In this document: positions 27,591-36,882 of the stretch, piece by piece
Numbering within the stretch: the stretch's first letter is position 1
How the letters are laid out: the number at the start of each line of letters is the position of its first letter
Assembly: GCA_937981985.1 (NCBI GenBank)
Contig: CALJNB010000005.1
Coordinates: 358,427 to 422,426 of the forward strand
Origin: an uncultured bacterium
GTDB taxonomy: Bacteria > Myxococcota_A > Bradymonadia > Bradymonadales > Bradymonadaceae
Direction: 5' to 3'
DNA: 64,000 nucleotides
Made by a program: the position numbers and the translations under genes
Notes under the pieces: model-generated
What the model was told of the DNA's origin: nothing
Seen by the model: only the letters and a program-made list of their open reading frames with translations
Databases searched by the model: none

Positions 27591-28091
27591 TTAAGAACCG
27601 AAAAAATCGCGTTTTCCTAAAGTGACCCCGTTCGCACGCAGGATAGCATAGGCCGTTGTGACGTGGAAAAGAACGTTCGGAATCACAAAGGTTTGTATGT
27701 AGTCAAGTCCTTTGAACTCTAGATTTCCAGAACGCAACTCCATTACGATATCTTTTTCTTCGGTGCCGTTGATATCTTCTTCTGGAATGCTTTCGATGAA
27801 GGCGATTGTATTATCCAAACGCGAGATCAAATCTGGGAAAGAGGTTTCAACATCGGCGTACACGGGGGCTTTGGTTTCAGAAAGGCGCGCGAGCGCTCCT
27901 TTGGATATATCGCCTGCAATGTAAACTTGATGGGCAAGGCTTAGCATGTCGGGTGCTAATCGTATTGAGGTTAAGCGTTCACCATCATAACCGGCTTCTT
28001 CAGCGTGTTTTGCGCCAACATTCAAGATGTGTCTTAAACTTTTTAGAGCGCGCACTAAGGGTAATGTAGCTAGGTTATACATTTCAGTCAT
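27591..28091 (-). CDS. DUF1993 family protein (DinB-like four-helix fold)
   Basis: 166 residues, largely helical. The start (LPLVRALKSLRHILNVGAKHAEEAG) and the end (FVIPNVLFHVTTAYAILRANGV) match the DUF1993 family, which belongs to the DinB-like fold. Members have no established biochemical role; some DinB-like proteins bind metals or thiols. ATG at 28091 has GGA seven to eight bases upstream. A second ATG three codons later is possible. Confidence 0.8.
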   Translation of the reverse strand: MTEMYNLATLPLVRALKSLRHILNVGAKHAEEAGYDGERLTSIRLAPDMLSLAHQVYIAGDISKGALARLSETKAPVYADVETSFPDLISRLDNTIAFIESIPEEDINGTEEKDIVMELRSGNLEFKGLDYIQTFVIPNVLFHVTTAYAILRANGVTLGKRDFFGS

Positions 28092-28151
28092 TTTCTTTTC
28101 CGAGGTTAGAATACAATCGCTTACTTTACGATTCGATTTTGAATGACTGTA

Positions 28152-28179
28152 ATTTTAATCACGAAAAAAATAATGCCAA
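28152..28179 (-). promoter_or_regulatory. Sigma70-like promoter for the DUF1993 gene
   Basis: On the minus strand, TTGGCA (28179-28174), a 16-base spacer and TAAAAT (28157-28152). Transcription would begin about 55 bases before the start at 28091. Confidence 0.5.
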
Positions 28180-28352
28180 CCTGTTTTCTTAGATTTCGTA
28201 CCTAGGGTTAAGACGCGGTCATCACCCACCGGAAGTTACTCGCACCCACGAAGGGATACGGCCCGAAGGATTTAGAAGAGCTCTATTTTAATCCAAATAA
28301 TGGGTCGCGGGATTCCTCAGATAAAATTGATTTGATCTAAATAAAATCGGGC

Positions 28353-29939
28353 TCAGAGTCCCCGTCCGACAAGTTTGCCAAGAAGTTCTCGTTGGGTCTT
28401 TGTTGCTTTGGGGATTTCTTCAGGAAAAGAGCGAAAAAAACCTCTGTTATCGATGCTTAAAATTCGGTCACGGACGGCTTTATATTCCTCTTGTTCCAAG
28501 TCACTTAAGAAGGTGGTGTGAGACGCGCCTGGCGCGATATAAACACGCGATTCGTTTGCTTCGTTTACGGTAATCTTTCCCGCAGTCCAAGGGTCGAACG
28601 CTCCATAAATGGCAATGATATCGAAAGCTTCAGTCTTTAACCAATTATCAATATCAATCATGGGTTGTGGATCGAATTCTGGAATCGTTGACCATGGGTA
28701 GTCACCCATCGCGCGGGTTTGGTTTTCGATTTGCGCTTTTTCGAGATCGTCAATGTAGCCAAGATTTAATAACCTTTCGAGGTGGCCCGCAGGAAAGACA
28801 TCTTGGAAACCAAGTTGATTTGAACCTTGATATATGTAGCCAACGATTGGAGCTTCTTCATCTGTTATGGCACGAGGCTCAAAATTGGGTTCTACGATGG
28901 CGGGAAGCTGTCTATAAAGGAAAAATCTCACGAGATCTTCGCCACTTGCGTTCGCTGGTGGAATTTTATCGCATTCAGACAGCCCAAGATATTGCCAAAA
29001 AGCCCAATTAAACGAGAGTATTGCGCTCTTCAGATGGGTCTCATATTGTGCGCGTTCAAAGTCGTTCTGGGGGCTAAGTAGTTCGGCAAGCTCGTTTTTT
29101 CGGTCCAGAGCACTCAACATAGATTCGTCGAGCTTATTTCTACATTCTTCGGTACCAATAGAGGCGAGAAAAGCAGGATACCTGTCATCCTTTAAACCGA
29201 AACTTATCGGCGCCACCATGGGCAATGCAAGTTCTAAATCGTCAGGATAAAAATACTCTTGAAAGATGATGGTCATTCCGCCTTTGCTCCAGCCCGTTCC
29301 AGCCCAATTTTTTGGGAGAATACTTCTCATGGATTGAATGATTTCGTGTGTATCTTCGGCGGATTGTTTGATGTTTAAATGGCGCCAGTCTTGGTTCTGG
29401 AACGCCGGAAGCGCACCAGTGAAAAATCGATGGCCCAATGTGAGTTGATTGGCCCCCAAAATTTCGGTAACTTCCATCGGTAACGCATCTAAGCTTTCAA
29501 TAGGAAATAATCCATATCCCGTTGTTAACAAGACGGTTGGTGCTTCGTAATCGCGGAACGAAAAGAAAGCCCTCTGCGTGAATGCCGGACTTGTTTGTGA
29601 AAAGTGGTCGACGGGTAATCGAAAATCAATATAGAATCGTCGCTGGCCCTCCTTAGGTGGGAGCTCCTCTACGTTGTCGACATTAGGAAGTTTAGCGAGT
29701 GCTATTGCGATGTCTTGCACAGGTTCTGGAACGGGATTCTGTGCGTCGTCGGCTCCCATGTCGGGTGTTGGAACATCGGCCATGTCACTAGGAACAAAAC
29801 CGACATCCATTTGGGGTTCAACGTCAGCTTTGTTTGGTTGGAAATTGATTACAATTGAATCTTCATTTTCTTCAGTGAGCGTGTTTGAGCAGGCGCCCAA
29901 AGTTAATATTGTGAACATCAAAAAAGTAAACGATTTCAT
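28353..29939 (-). CDS. S37 (PS-10) family secreted peptidase, lipoprotein form
   Basis: 528 residues. The signal peptide ends in lipobox L-G-A-C (Cys about 17), followed by an Asp/Asn/Pro-rich linker to about residue 75. The catalytic region follows: GTGWSKGGMT contains the nucleophile Ser, and YYPDD-like FYPDDLELA just after is typical of the S37/PS-10 prolyl tripeptidyl aminopeptidases. A Glu or Asp and a late His (APGASHTTFL) would complete the triad. It should act in the periplasm or at the cell surface, removing tripeptides or cutting near Pro. The start at 29939 gives the signal peptide and has AGGA; a longer frame to 29972 does not. Confidence 0.82.
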   Translation of the reverse strand: MKSFTFLMFTILTLGACSNTLTEENEDSIVINFQPNKADVEPQMDVGFVPSDMADVPTPDMGADDAQNPVPEPVQDIAIALAKLPNVDNVEELPPKEGQRRFYIDFRLPVDHFSQTSPAFTQRAFFSFRDYEAPTVLLTTGYGLFPIESLDALPMEVTEILGANQLTLGHRFFTGALPAFQNQDWRHLNIKQSAEDTHEIIQSMRSILPKNWAGTGWSKGGMTIIFQEYFYPDDLELALPMVAPISFGLKDDRYPAFLASIGTEECRNKLDESMLSALDRKNELAELLSPQNDFERAQYETHLKSAILSFNWAFWQYLGLSECDKIPPANASGEDLVRFFLYRQLPAIVEPNFEPRAITDEEAPIVGYIYQGSNQLGFQDVFPAGHLERLLNLGYIDDLEKAQIENQTRAMGDYPWSTIPEFDPQPMIDIDNWLKTEAFDIIAIYGAFDPWTAGKITVNEANESRVYIAPGASHTTFLSDLEQEEYKAVRDRILSIDNRGFFRSFPEEIPKATKTQRELLGKLVGRGL

Positions 29940-30363
29940 AAAGTCCTTTTGCGGAAAAATGAGGTCATCCAATAATATGTGAACGGCACCTGAAACATTA
30001 GCGACTTAATAAGCAAATATCATTCCTAACTAAATGGGAGGTTTTGGGCCCTAACTCGGTCCAAACCGACGACCTTAAGTTCCGGACTTGAGGCTTTATT
30101 GTCGCACCATAAGACATTGGAGCCACATGTTTTTCTATCTTTAAGAGATGATATACATTGTTCTCGGGACTTTATTTGGGGGTATAGCACAGCTTCAAAA
30201 AAACATCGGATTTTCGAAATCAAGATTTAAGGGCTTATAAGTATCAAACCGTAGGGAAGGTGAAGAAGTGCTTCATTCAGACTTTTATGAGGGCCGGTCG
30301 GTCCAAATATTCTTGAATGTGTTGGCGTTAACCTAAATTCTGACGTGCAAAGGTAGGTTTGGT
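29940..30363. other. 424-base gap with no supported gene
   Basis: It lies between two minus-strand genes. I see only short open frames without family resemblance, and small hairpins such as TCGGT-CCAA-ACCGA (30056-30069) and GGGCC-GGTC-GGTCC near 30294. None has a T run like an intrinsic terminator. Confidence 0.5.
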
Positions 30364-31668
30364 CTAAGGGCGGCCAATACTGACGTAGGTAAATCCTTTT
30401 TCTTTCATTTTCTCTGGATTGTACAAATTACGACCATCAAAAATGAGCGGTGTATTCATCAACGCCATAATGCGATCAAAATCGGGGCTTCGATATTGTG
30501 ACCATTCGGTGAAGATGAATAGTGCATCAGCGCCTTCGAGTGCAGCATACATATCGTTGGTGAAATGTAGCGCACCATCTTTGGGAAGTTCGCTCTCGGC
30601 GTTCTCTCGTGCGACTGGATCATTTGCGATGACACTGGCACCGCCTTCAAGAAACTTGGGAATACAGTCAAGCGACGGAGCTTCTCGAACATCATCGGTA
30701 CGTGGTTTAAAGGCGAGTCCCCACACTGCGAACTTTTTGCCCTTAAAGTCTGGCATTTTTTCTTGTGCGCGTTCCAATAGCCGCCGTTTTTGCTTCTCAT
30801 TCACATCGTTAACAGCCGCCAATATTTTGGTTGGAAATTCGTTTATCTCACCTAATTTGTTTAGCGCTCGCACATCTTTAGGGAAACAACTTCCACCGTA
30901 TCCAACACCTGGATAGATAAAGTGAGGTCCAATACGTTGGTCTAAAGACATTCCCGTTCGGACATTTTCAATGTTGGCACCCACGCGCTCACAAAGGTTT
31001 GCAATTTCATTCATGAATGAAATTTTGGTTGCCAACATTGCATTGGAAGCATACTTGGTCATTTCAGCTGACCGCACATCCATAATACAGATGCGATTTG
31101 AACGTCTCTGAAAGGGTTCGTAAATATCTGAAACAATATCTGCAGCTTTTTTTGAAGCTGCACCGACGATGATTCGGTCTGGGAACTGAAAATCTTTTAC
31201 AGCCGATCCTTCTTTTAAAAATTCAGGGTTTGAAACGACGTCGAATTCGGTATCGGTTTTTGCAGCAATCGTGTCCCGTACTTTATCGCAAGTTCCGATC
31301 GGAACGGTGCTCTTACAAATCACAACCTTATATTCGTTGATATGTTCTGCAATCGTTTCTGAGACCTGCAGCACATACTTGAGATCCGCAGATCCGTCAT
31401 AACTTGATGGGGTTCCCACGGCGATAAAAATTACGGTTGCTTTTTTGATCGCATCTGCCGAGTCGGTTGTGAAATTTAGTCGTCCCGCTTCGGCGTTTGA
31501 TTTTACGAGTTGTTCCAATCCTTCTTCGTAGATCGGGATCTCTCCTCGTTTAAGCATCTCAACTTTTTTGGGGTCAACATCGACACATACAACATCGTTG
31601 CCAGCATTTGCGAGGCAGGTACCTGTTACGAGTCCAACATATCCGGTTCCAATTACAGCAATCTTCAT
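30364..31668 (-). CDS. ugd: UDP-glucose 6-dehydrogenase
   Basis: 434 residues. The N-terminal Rossmann motif GTGYVGLVTG binds NAD, and the catalytic Cys is in GYGGSCFPKD. It oxidises UDP-glucose twice to UDP-glucuronate, a precursor for capsule, exopolysaccharide and lipopolysaccharide sugars. Length matches the family. GGAG lies five bases from the ATG. No sugar-transferase genes are next to it, so its end use in this genome is not shown here. Confidence 0.95.
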   Translation of the reverse strand: MKIAVIGTGYVGLVTGTCLANAGNDVVCVDVDPKKVEMLKRGEIPIYEEGLEQLVKSNAEAGRLNFTTDSADAIKKATVIFIAVGTPSSYDGSADLKYVLQVSETIAEHINEYKVVICKSTVPIGTCDKVRDTIAAKTDTEFDVVSNPEFLKEGSAVKDFQFPDRIIVGAASKKAADIVSDIYEPFQRRSNRICIMDVRSAEMTKYASNAMLATKISFMNEIANLCERVGANIENVRTGMSLDQRIGPHFIYPGVGYGGSCFPKDVRALNKLGEINEFPTKILAAVNDVNEKQKRRLLERAQEKMPDFKGKKFAVWGLAFKPRTDDVREAPSLDCIPKFLEGGASVIANDPVARENAESELPKDGALHFTNDMYAALEGADALFIFTEWSQYRSPDFDRIMALMNTPLIFDGRNLYNPEKMKEKGFTYVSIGRP

Positions 31669-31799
31669 TTGATCTCCAATTCAATGAATTCAGGGGCTTA
31701 ACTATAGTTGTTGGTCGTTTTTTTCAAGGATCGTCGAACGATTCTATCTTAGATTGAGGAGGGTTTGAGCTTGTCTGACGAGCAAATGAAAATAAACGC

Positions 31800-32594
31800 T
31801 CAGCTCTTGCGGCGTTTGCGACTCAAGAGAATAGCTAAAATGATGAGTGCTCCCCAAGAGGAGGGGGAGTTTGTTGATGAACATTTTCCTGTTCCGGTTA
31901 TGTCTTGTAGACCGGAGTGTGCCGAATCGTCTTTCTCGATTACGATTATCGGCCCGCCGTTGGTATTTGGATCGGTAGTATTGGACGTCGAATTGGAATT
32001 TCCGTTGTTGGAATTTGTGTTGTTATTGGTCCCGGAGTTGGTCGTATTATTCGTACCATTATTGGTACCGTTGTTCGTTCCGCCGACTTTTGGTCCACAA
32101 CCGGTATAATCGAAAAAACAATTATTGCAGGTCAAGGTTCCTGCCTCGTAGCCTTCGCTAACACAAGTGCTACTTCCAATGTCATTAAACTCGCAGTCTT
32201 CGGGACCTTCGATACGTCCATTGTCACACGGATTATCATTGGGGTCTGAAGGGTTGTAGGTAATACTGGCTACTGGGTGAGCTTGGGACGAATCCCAAGT
32301 TCCGTTTGGATCACCTAATTCATAACCATTGCTATATCCGTCGCCATCAGTGTCATGTTCGAATAGTTGAAGGTTGCGGTATAGATTTACCGTCCAGGTT
32401 ACTCGACTTCCATCGCTAAATGACTGCGCCCGTTGTCCAAATGGGTTGCGCGCGTTATCCACTGCGATATCTGTATGGCAAACGTTACACTCGCCAAAAA
32501 CCTCTCTATTTGCAGGGACATCGTCCCTATATGCATGCCTTGCGTCCACGTTTGTGGCGAAGAGGAGGGTAATAGTGAAAATGATACTTCTCAT
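31800..32594 (-). CDS. Secreted temptin-like protein with CxxCH and MYXO-CTERM-like tail
   Basis: 264 residues. A signal peptide (about 1-18) is followed by a CNVCH motif (CxxCH, possible heme site), then a temptin-like segment with FG and WTVNL, ending in DTDGDGYSNGYELGDP. A Cys-rich piece (about 125-170) precedes an Asn/Thr/Gly-rich linker of repeated TNNG. The end has a Cys, a hydrophobic helix (WGALIILAILL) and a basic RKRRK tail, the layout of MYXO-CTERM sorting signals known from Myxococcota. Known proteins with this tail are anchored and processed at the cell surface. If CNVCH binds heme, the protein could be a small cytochrome; otherwise the Cys pair is a disulfide, as in temptin. Confidence 0.78.
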   Translation of the reverse strand: MRSIIFTITLLFATNVDARHAYRDDVPANREVFGECNVCHTDIAVDNARNPFGQRAQSFSDGSRVTWTVNLYRNLQLFEHDTDGDGYSNGYELGDPNGTWDSSQAHPVASITYNPSDPNDNPCDNGRIEGPEDCEFNDIGSSTCVSEGYEAGTLTCNNCFFDYTGCGPKVGGTNNGTNNGTNNTTNSGTNNNTNSNNGNSNSTSNTTDPNTNGGPIIVIEKDDSAHSGLQDITGTGKCSSTNSPSSWGALIILAILLSRKRRKS

Positions 32595-32660
32595 GCAGGT
32601 CCAAATTTGTCGTCGCTTTTAGAAAATATCAGAACTCAAGACTTTCGTCGAATTTTATCG

Positions 32661-33140
32661 TTATAGCTTCTCTAGACGGGGGTCTTGTGGCCCGTCCACC
32701 ATATCGACCCCGACTCCATGTGCTTCTAAATATTGGACTCCATTCTCACCTGCGTAGCCTCCACCAACAACGATCACTTTTTTGATTCCAGCATGATGGA
32801 TTAGTTTTGCACACATCAAACACGGTTCGCCGGTGACAACCATCCAAGCATTGTTTGTTGCTACGCCTGAAGCGGCACAATTACAGATGACGTTCATTTC
32901 TGCATGGTGACAACCAATCTCCATTCGGGTTCCTGATTCGACTTCTTTCTCATCTCGTAAGCAGACTTTTCCACCACAGAGTTCACCTCCACCTCGGGGA
33001 CCCCCGTTATAGCCATCCATTAGGACTACGTTTCTCGCCGGATCTAGGAGAAGTGCACCGAATTTTCTCCGTGGACAATTAGAGGCTTTGGAAAGAGAAA
33101 GACATTGTTCGATTCTAATCTGGATATGCTTAGGTTTCAT
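32661..33140 (-). CDS. Deoxycytidylate (dCMP) deaminase family protein
   Basis: 159 residues of the cytidine deaminase fold. Zinc ligands are seen in HHAEMN (His-Ala-Glu) and GEPCLMCAK (PCxxC). Two further Cys (CGGKVC) before the catalytic site, as in ComEB/dCMP deaminases, may hold a second zinc. It would make dUMP from dCMP for thymidylate synthesis. No neighbouring nucleotide gene is present. Confidence 0.88.
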   Translation of the reverse strand: MKPKHIQIRIEQCLSLSKASNCPRRKFGALLLDPARNVVLMDGYNGGPRGGGELCGGKVCLRDEKEVESGTRMEIGCHHAEMNVICNCAASGVATNNAWMVVTGEPCLMCAKLIHHAGIKKVIVVGGGYAGENGVQYLEAHGVGVDMVDGPQDPRLEKL

Positions 33141-33306
33141 CTTATATTCAATTAAAAGATAGTGTTTGCCTGATAACAGATATAGAAAAGAAACGCGTCT
33201 GCAAAACCAAAATTATTATAGGGAATGCGAATCCTGATTGTCGTGTTTTAGATACGTAAGTTTTACTAGTGGACCGTTGCGCTTAAGGACGATTTGATCT
33301 CCGCGG

Positions 33307-33335
33307 TTGCTCCTAATGCTAGGAAGGTTTATGAT
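33307..33335 (+). promoter_or_regulatory. Possible promoter upstream of the S41 protease gene
   Basis: TTGCTC at 33307-33312, 17 bases, TATGAT at 33330-33335. The -10 is good and the -35 is poor. It overlaps the AGGAAGG and start codon of a 46-codon frame, so both cannot be used on the same transcript. Confidence 0.3.
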
Positions 33336-33471
33336 GAGTACAGAAATTTATTCCGTTCAAGGTAAACCATTATATGCAAATGTTGAAAAACCGAGGCAGA
33401 TTTGTCGTTGCGGCGCTAGCGCTAGTCGTAGCATTCGTTCTAAGTATAAAGTACAGCGATCGCGGCTTTGA
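33331..33471 (+). CDS. Possible 46-codon upstream frame overlapping the S41 gene
   Basis: Two ATGs in tandem follow AGGAAGG at 33321-33327, giving the second ATG ideal spacing. The frame reads 46 codons to a stop at 33469-33471, out of frame with and overlapping the first 98 bases of the S41 gene. It contains CRCGAS, reminiscent of the start of CDGSH iron-sulfur motifs, but the rest of that motif is absent. It could be a leader that couples translation, or a chance frame. Confidence 0.25.
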   Translation: MMSTEIYSVQGKPLYANVEKPRQICRCGASASRSIRSKYKVQRSRL

Positions 33472-36349
33472 ATTCGATGTTAGAAATACGCCGGTGGTCG
33501 CTTCTGAATCGGGAAAAAATCAAACTTCAAAGCTTGAAATTCTTTCAAAAGTTTTGCTTCAGATTAAGGATAACTACGTAGATCCATCTCGAATAAATCC
33601 GGCCAAAATGATGGTCTATGGTTTGGATGAGATTCAGAACTCGATCGCCGAAGTCGTCGTGGATTTCGATAAGCCCAAAGACGATGGTCCTAAAAACGTC
33701 ACGATTCATGCGAATGGAAAAAAGAAGAAGTTCAATCTGGAGAACGTGTCCTCTCTTTGGGAGATGAAATTACGATTGGCTGAAGTTTTCGGGTTTATTC
33801 AGAAAAACTTAAAAGATAATCCTGACATCAAGTTTAACGAGGTTGAATACGCAATCATCAACGGAATGTTAGGAACGCTTGATCCCCATTCAAACCTTTT
33901 ACCACCGCGTAATTACGAAGAAATGCAAACCCAAACGGGGGGGAAGTTTGGTGGTTTGGGAATTGTTATTTCAATTCGCGATGGTCAATTAACCGTCATC
34001 AGTCCCATTGATGGCACACCAGCGTCTCGAAAAGGAATTAAGGCGCGGGATCAGATCGTTAGGATTGGGGATGTTTCCACGATTAACATGAATCTTACTG
34101 AGGCTGTTGGTATGATGCGTGGACAAGCGGGCTCGCCTATCGATTTATGGGTTTTGCGTAAAGGTTGGAACGAAGCCAGAAAATATACGATTGTCCGCGC
34201 CGAAATAAAAATCGATTCTGTCGACTCCCAACCTTTGGGTGACAAAATCGGATACGTGCGAATTAAAAATTTCCAAGCGAATACTTATTCAGATTTGAAA
34301 AAACACCTTGGTAAAGTGAAAGAAAAGATGGGCGGAATGCAAGGTTTGGTTCTCGATATGAGGGACAATCCTGGTGGTCTACTGGATCAAGCCATTAAAG
34401 TGAGTGATCTCTTTTTAAATGACGGCATCATCGTCAGTACCGTTGGAGTAGGTAATCGTCTAAGGGAGAAACGTTCGGCGAAGAGTCGTGGGACAGAAGA
34501 GATGTATCCCATTATCGTACTGCTGAGCGCTGGATCTGCTTCTGCTTCAGAAATCGTTGCAGGCGCGATTCAGAATCACGATCGCGGCATTGTTTTAGGG
34601 GATCGAAGTTTTGGAAAAGGTAGTGTCCAGGTTCTCTACGATTTTAACGATAAATCAGCTCTCAAATTGACGATTGCACAATATCTGACGCCAGGGGGAA
34701 TTTCTATTCAGGGTCGTGGAATCGCGCCTGATATTAAAGTTCTTCCAGTCGGAATTGAAAAGGACAATATCGATCTCTTTTTGTCGAAAAGAATTAGAGA
34801 AGGAGACCTCGGACAAGCGTTAACCAATAACGCTTCCGCCGCGGGCAAGAATAAATTCCAGTTCATCCAATACTACGAGAAGCCTTCGAAAGACAAAAAA
34901 GACGGCTACGATGATGGTAAGTTCAAAGAGGATTATGAAATCAAACTTGCGCAACGTTTGTTGACAAAATCGGTAAACGTTTATGATCGCAAAAAAATGT
35001 TATCGGTCTTACAAGACGAACTCGTAAAAGTTTCCGATGCCGAATACGCCAAGGTTAAAAAAGAACTCGGTAAACTAAAAGTAGACTGGACGCGTGGACC
35101 CGGTGTGAAGGACGCAAAATTAAGCGTTAAAACGGAAGTCACAAATAATAACTCCGTTAAAGCGGGAGAAAAAATGGTCATGACGGTTTCGGCCACCAAC
35201 AACGGAACTGCGGCCCTTTCTCAAGTGAAGGCAATCTCGAAAGCCGATAGCGGCTTTTTAGATGATAAAGAGTTCGTCTTTGGTTCCTTAAAACCCGGTG
35301 AGACAAAAACTTGGCCCCTCACGATCGAGATACCTAAAGATGTTTCAAGTCGTTTTGATTTGGTTCGCCTTAATTTTTCGGATGCAGAAAATCAGTACGC
35401 AGCTGTGAACGAGGTCGTTAGTGTAAACATCGAAGGAGCAGATAAACCCAAGTTCGCGTTTTCGTACGATATCACCGATACTTCAGGTGATGGTGTATTG
35501 TCGGTAGATGAGAATGTGAAACTTCGCGTATTCGTTAAGAATGTCGGGAAACGGGATTCGGCTGAAACCTTCGTCTACTTAAAAAGTTTAGCCGGTAAAT
35601 CGATTTACTTGAAAAAGGGTCGACAAAAAGTAGATAAAATTTTGATGGGGAAAACAGAAATCATCGAATTTGAATTTGATATGAAAGAAGCGCCAAAAGA
35701 TAAAAAGTTTATCGAACTCGAAGTTGATGTTTATGACACGACCTTTCGCGAATACACAGAGAAGAAGTTTAAGCTTCCCTTTGGTCCGTCTTTGAAGATT
35801 GAGAAAAAGAAACAATTGCGAGTCCTAACCCAAAACACAGCGGCCTTCACGGGTGCGTCCGAACTTTCTGGAGTTTCTTTGGACCTAGTAAAAGGTAACG
35901 TTGTTGAACAAGATGCGATTGTCGGTAAATGGGCGCGCTTCTCCACAACCAACGGACGTCTTGCTTGGTTTAACATTGATTCTAGTACGGCTCTTTCGGA
36001 CGCTGAAGCATCCAGTCCCGAAAACGCAAAATCGACCATTGAAAATCAGATGTTTCAATCACCCAGCTTGGAAGTTTCGGCGACTTCGTCGATAACTTCT
36101 AGTTCGAGCGTAAAAATATCAGGCGAAGCCAAAGATGATTCAACCGTTAAAGATTATTACGTATTCGTTTATAATCGTGCAAAAACAAAGGTGAATACCA
36201 AAAAGTTGAAATATGGACGAGGTTCAAAATCAACTTTGAAAATTGCCGCAAATGTGTCGCTTTTTAAGGGGATGAATCGTATCGCAGTGGTGGCTCGAGA
36301 CGATGACGGGATGTCTACGACGAAAACCATATATGTCTACCGAAAGTAA
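33374..36349 (+). CDS. S41 C-terminal processing peptidase with long C-terminal extension
   Basis: 991 residues. An N-terminal signal anchor (about 9-25), a helical segment with GMLGTLDPHSNLL (typical before the PDZ), a PDZ domain (about 190-265), and the S41 catalytic core, with Ser390 in GSASASEI and Lys415 in FGKGSVQ. These proteases trim or degrade periplasmic proteins. After about residue 480 come some 500 residues unusual for CtpA. They look like two Ig-like modules (about 590-690 and 690-790; VKAGEKMVMTVSATNNG, LSVDENVKLRVFVKNVG), an SH3-like piece (about 815-865) and a final beta-sandwich. Starts at 33374 and 33380 both lack a well-spaced ribosome site. Confidence 0.9.
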   Translation: MQMLKNRGRFVVAALALVVAFVLSIKYSDRGFEFDVRNTPVVASESGKNQTSKLEILSKVLLQIKDNYVDPSRINPAKMMVYGLDEIQNSIAEVVVDFDKPKDDGPKNVTIHANGKKKKFNLENVSSLWEMKLRLAEVFGFIQKNLKDNPDIKFNEVEYAIINGMLGTLDPHSNLLPPRNYEEMQTQTGGKFGGLGIVISIRDGQLTVISPIDGTPASRKGIKARDQIVRIGDVSTINMNLTEAVGMMRGQAGSPIDLWVLRKGWNEARKYTIVRAEIKIDSVDSQPLGDKIGYVRIKNFQANTYSDLKKHLGKVKEKMGGMQGLVLDMRDNPGGLLDQAIKVSDLFLNDGIIVSTVGVGNRLREKRSAKSRGTEEMYPIIVLLSAGSASASEIVAGAIQNHDRGIVLGDRSFGKGSVQVLYDFNDKSALKLTIAQYLTPGGISIQGRGIAPDIKVLPVGIEKDNIDLFLSKRIREGDLGQALTNNASAAGKNKFQFIQYYEKPSKDKKDGYDDGKFKEDYEIKLAQRLLTKSVNVYDRKKMLSVLQDELVKVSDAEYAKVKKELGKLKVDWTRGPGVKDAKLSVKTEVTNNNSVKAGEKMVMTVSATNNGTAALSQVKAISKADSGFLDDKEFVFGSLKPGETKTWPLTIEIPKDVSSRFDLVRLNFSDAENQYAAVNEVVSVNIEGADKPKFAFSYDITDTSGDGVLSVDENVKLRVFVKNVGKRDSAETFVYLKSLAGKSIYLKKGRQKVDKILMGKTEIIEFEFDMKEAPKDKKFIELEVDVYDTTFREYTEKKFKLPFGPSLKIEKKKQLRVLTQNTAAFTGASELSGVSLDLVKGNVVEQDAIVGKWARFSTTNGRLAWFNIDSSTALSDAEASSPENAKSTIENQMFQSPSLEVSATSSITSSSSVKISGEAKDDSTVKDYYVFVYNRAKTKVNTKKLKYGRGSKSTLKIAANVSLFKGMNRIAVVARDDDGMSTTKTIYVYRK

Positions 36350-36417
36350 TCCGATCTTCTCCGTGACGCTACCCATCTCCTAAGGTAATTTCTGAACAAC
36401 CTTTAGAGAGAATAGTC

Positions 36418-36876
36418 ATGGGAAATACCGATCCTGGTTACGCAAAAGAATTAGAAAAATTAAAGCAACTGGATGATTCCGAACGGTCAGCCTTTTTAGA
36501 TTTGCTTGTCTTAGCGATACTCGCCGATGCCAAAATTACCGATGAGGAGCTTGAGCAAATGGACAAGGAGCTCCTTTGTCTTCCCTTTTTGACTGATCCC
36601 GAACAAAACAAAAAAGCTGCAGTTCAGATAAAAAAGGCGCGTACTTTCCTCGAAGGTAATATTCACAATTACGAAGTTATTGACGGCTTCATTCGCGAAC
36701 TCTCTTTCAAACTTATTGACCCTACCCATCGTGTCATTGCACTTCGTATGTTTATTGCGGTAACAATGGCCGACGGGACCACGGAACTCGAACGTAAACG
36801 TTGTGTTTTTCTCGCCGATTGTTTTGGTTGGCCTGAATCGCGCGTTGATGAAATTCAGAACCAACTTGGTGGATAG
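36418..36876 (+). CDS. TerB-like domain protein
   Basis: 152 residues, all helical. Two segments with the TerB pattern are visible, LVLAILADAKITDEELEQMD and MFIAVTMADGTTELERKRC (acidic residues after a small-residue helix, as in metal-binding TerB modules). TerB proteins occur in tellurite resistance and envelope-stress systems, but isolated TerB-like proteins have no fixed role. AGAGAG lies upstream of ATG. RlmH follows after six bases, so the two are co-transcribed. Confidence 0.7.
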   Translation: MGNTDPGYAKELEKLKQLDDSERSAFLDLLVLAILADAKITDEELEQMDKELLCLPFLTDPEQNKKAAVQIKKARTFLEGNIHNYEVIDGFIRELSFKLIDPTHRVIALRMFIAVTMADGTTELERKRCVFLADCFGWPESRVDEIQNQLGG

Positions 36877-36882
36877 TTTTTC

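Noticed and set aside
30148..30240. A 30-codon frame starting MIYIVLGTLFGG with a membrane-like beginning.
   Set aside because: Very short, no family resemblance, no convincing ribosome site and no neighbour on the same strand.
33331..33471. CRCGAS in the upstream 46-codon frame as a CDGSH iron-sulfur motif.
   Set aside because: The rest of the CDGSH motif (P-x-C-D-G-S-H) is missing, and the same bases code for the S41 membrane anchor.
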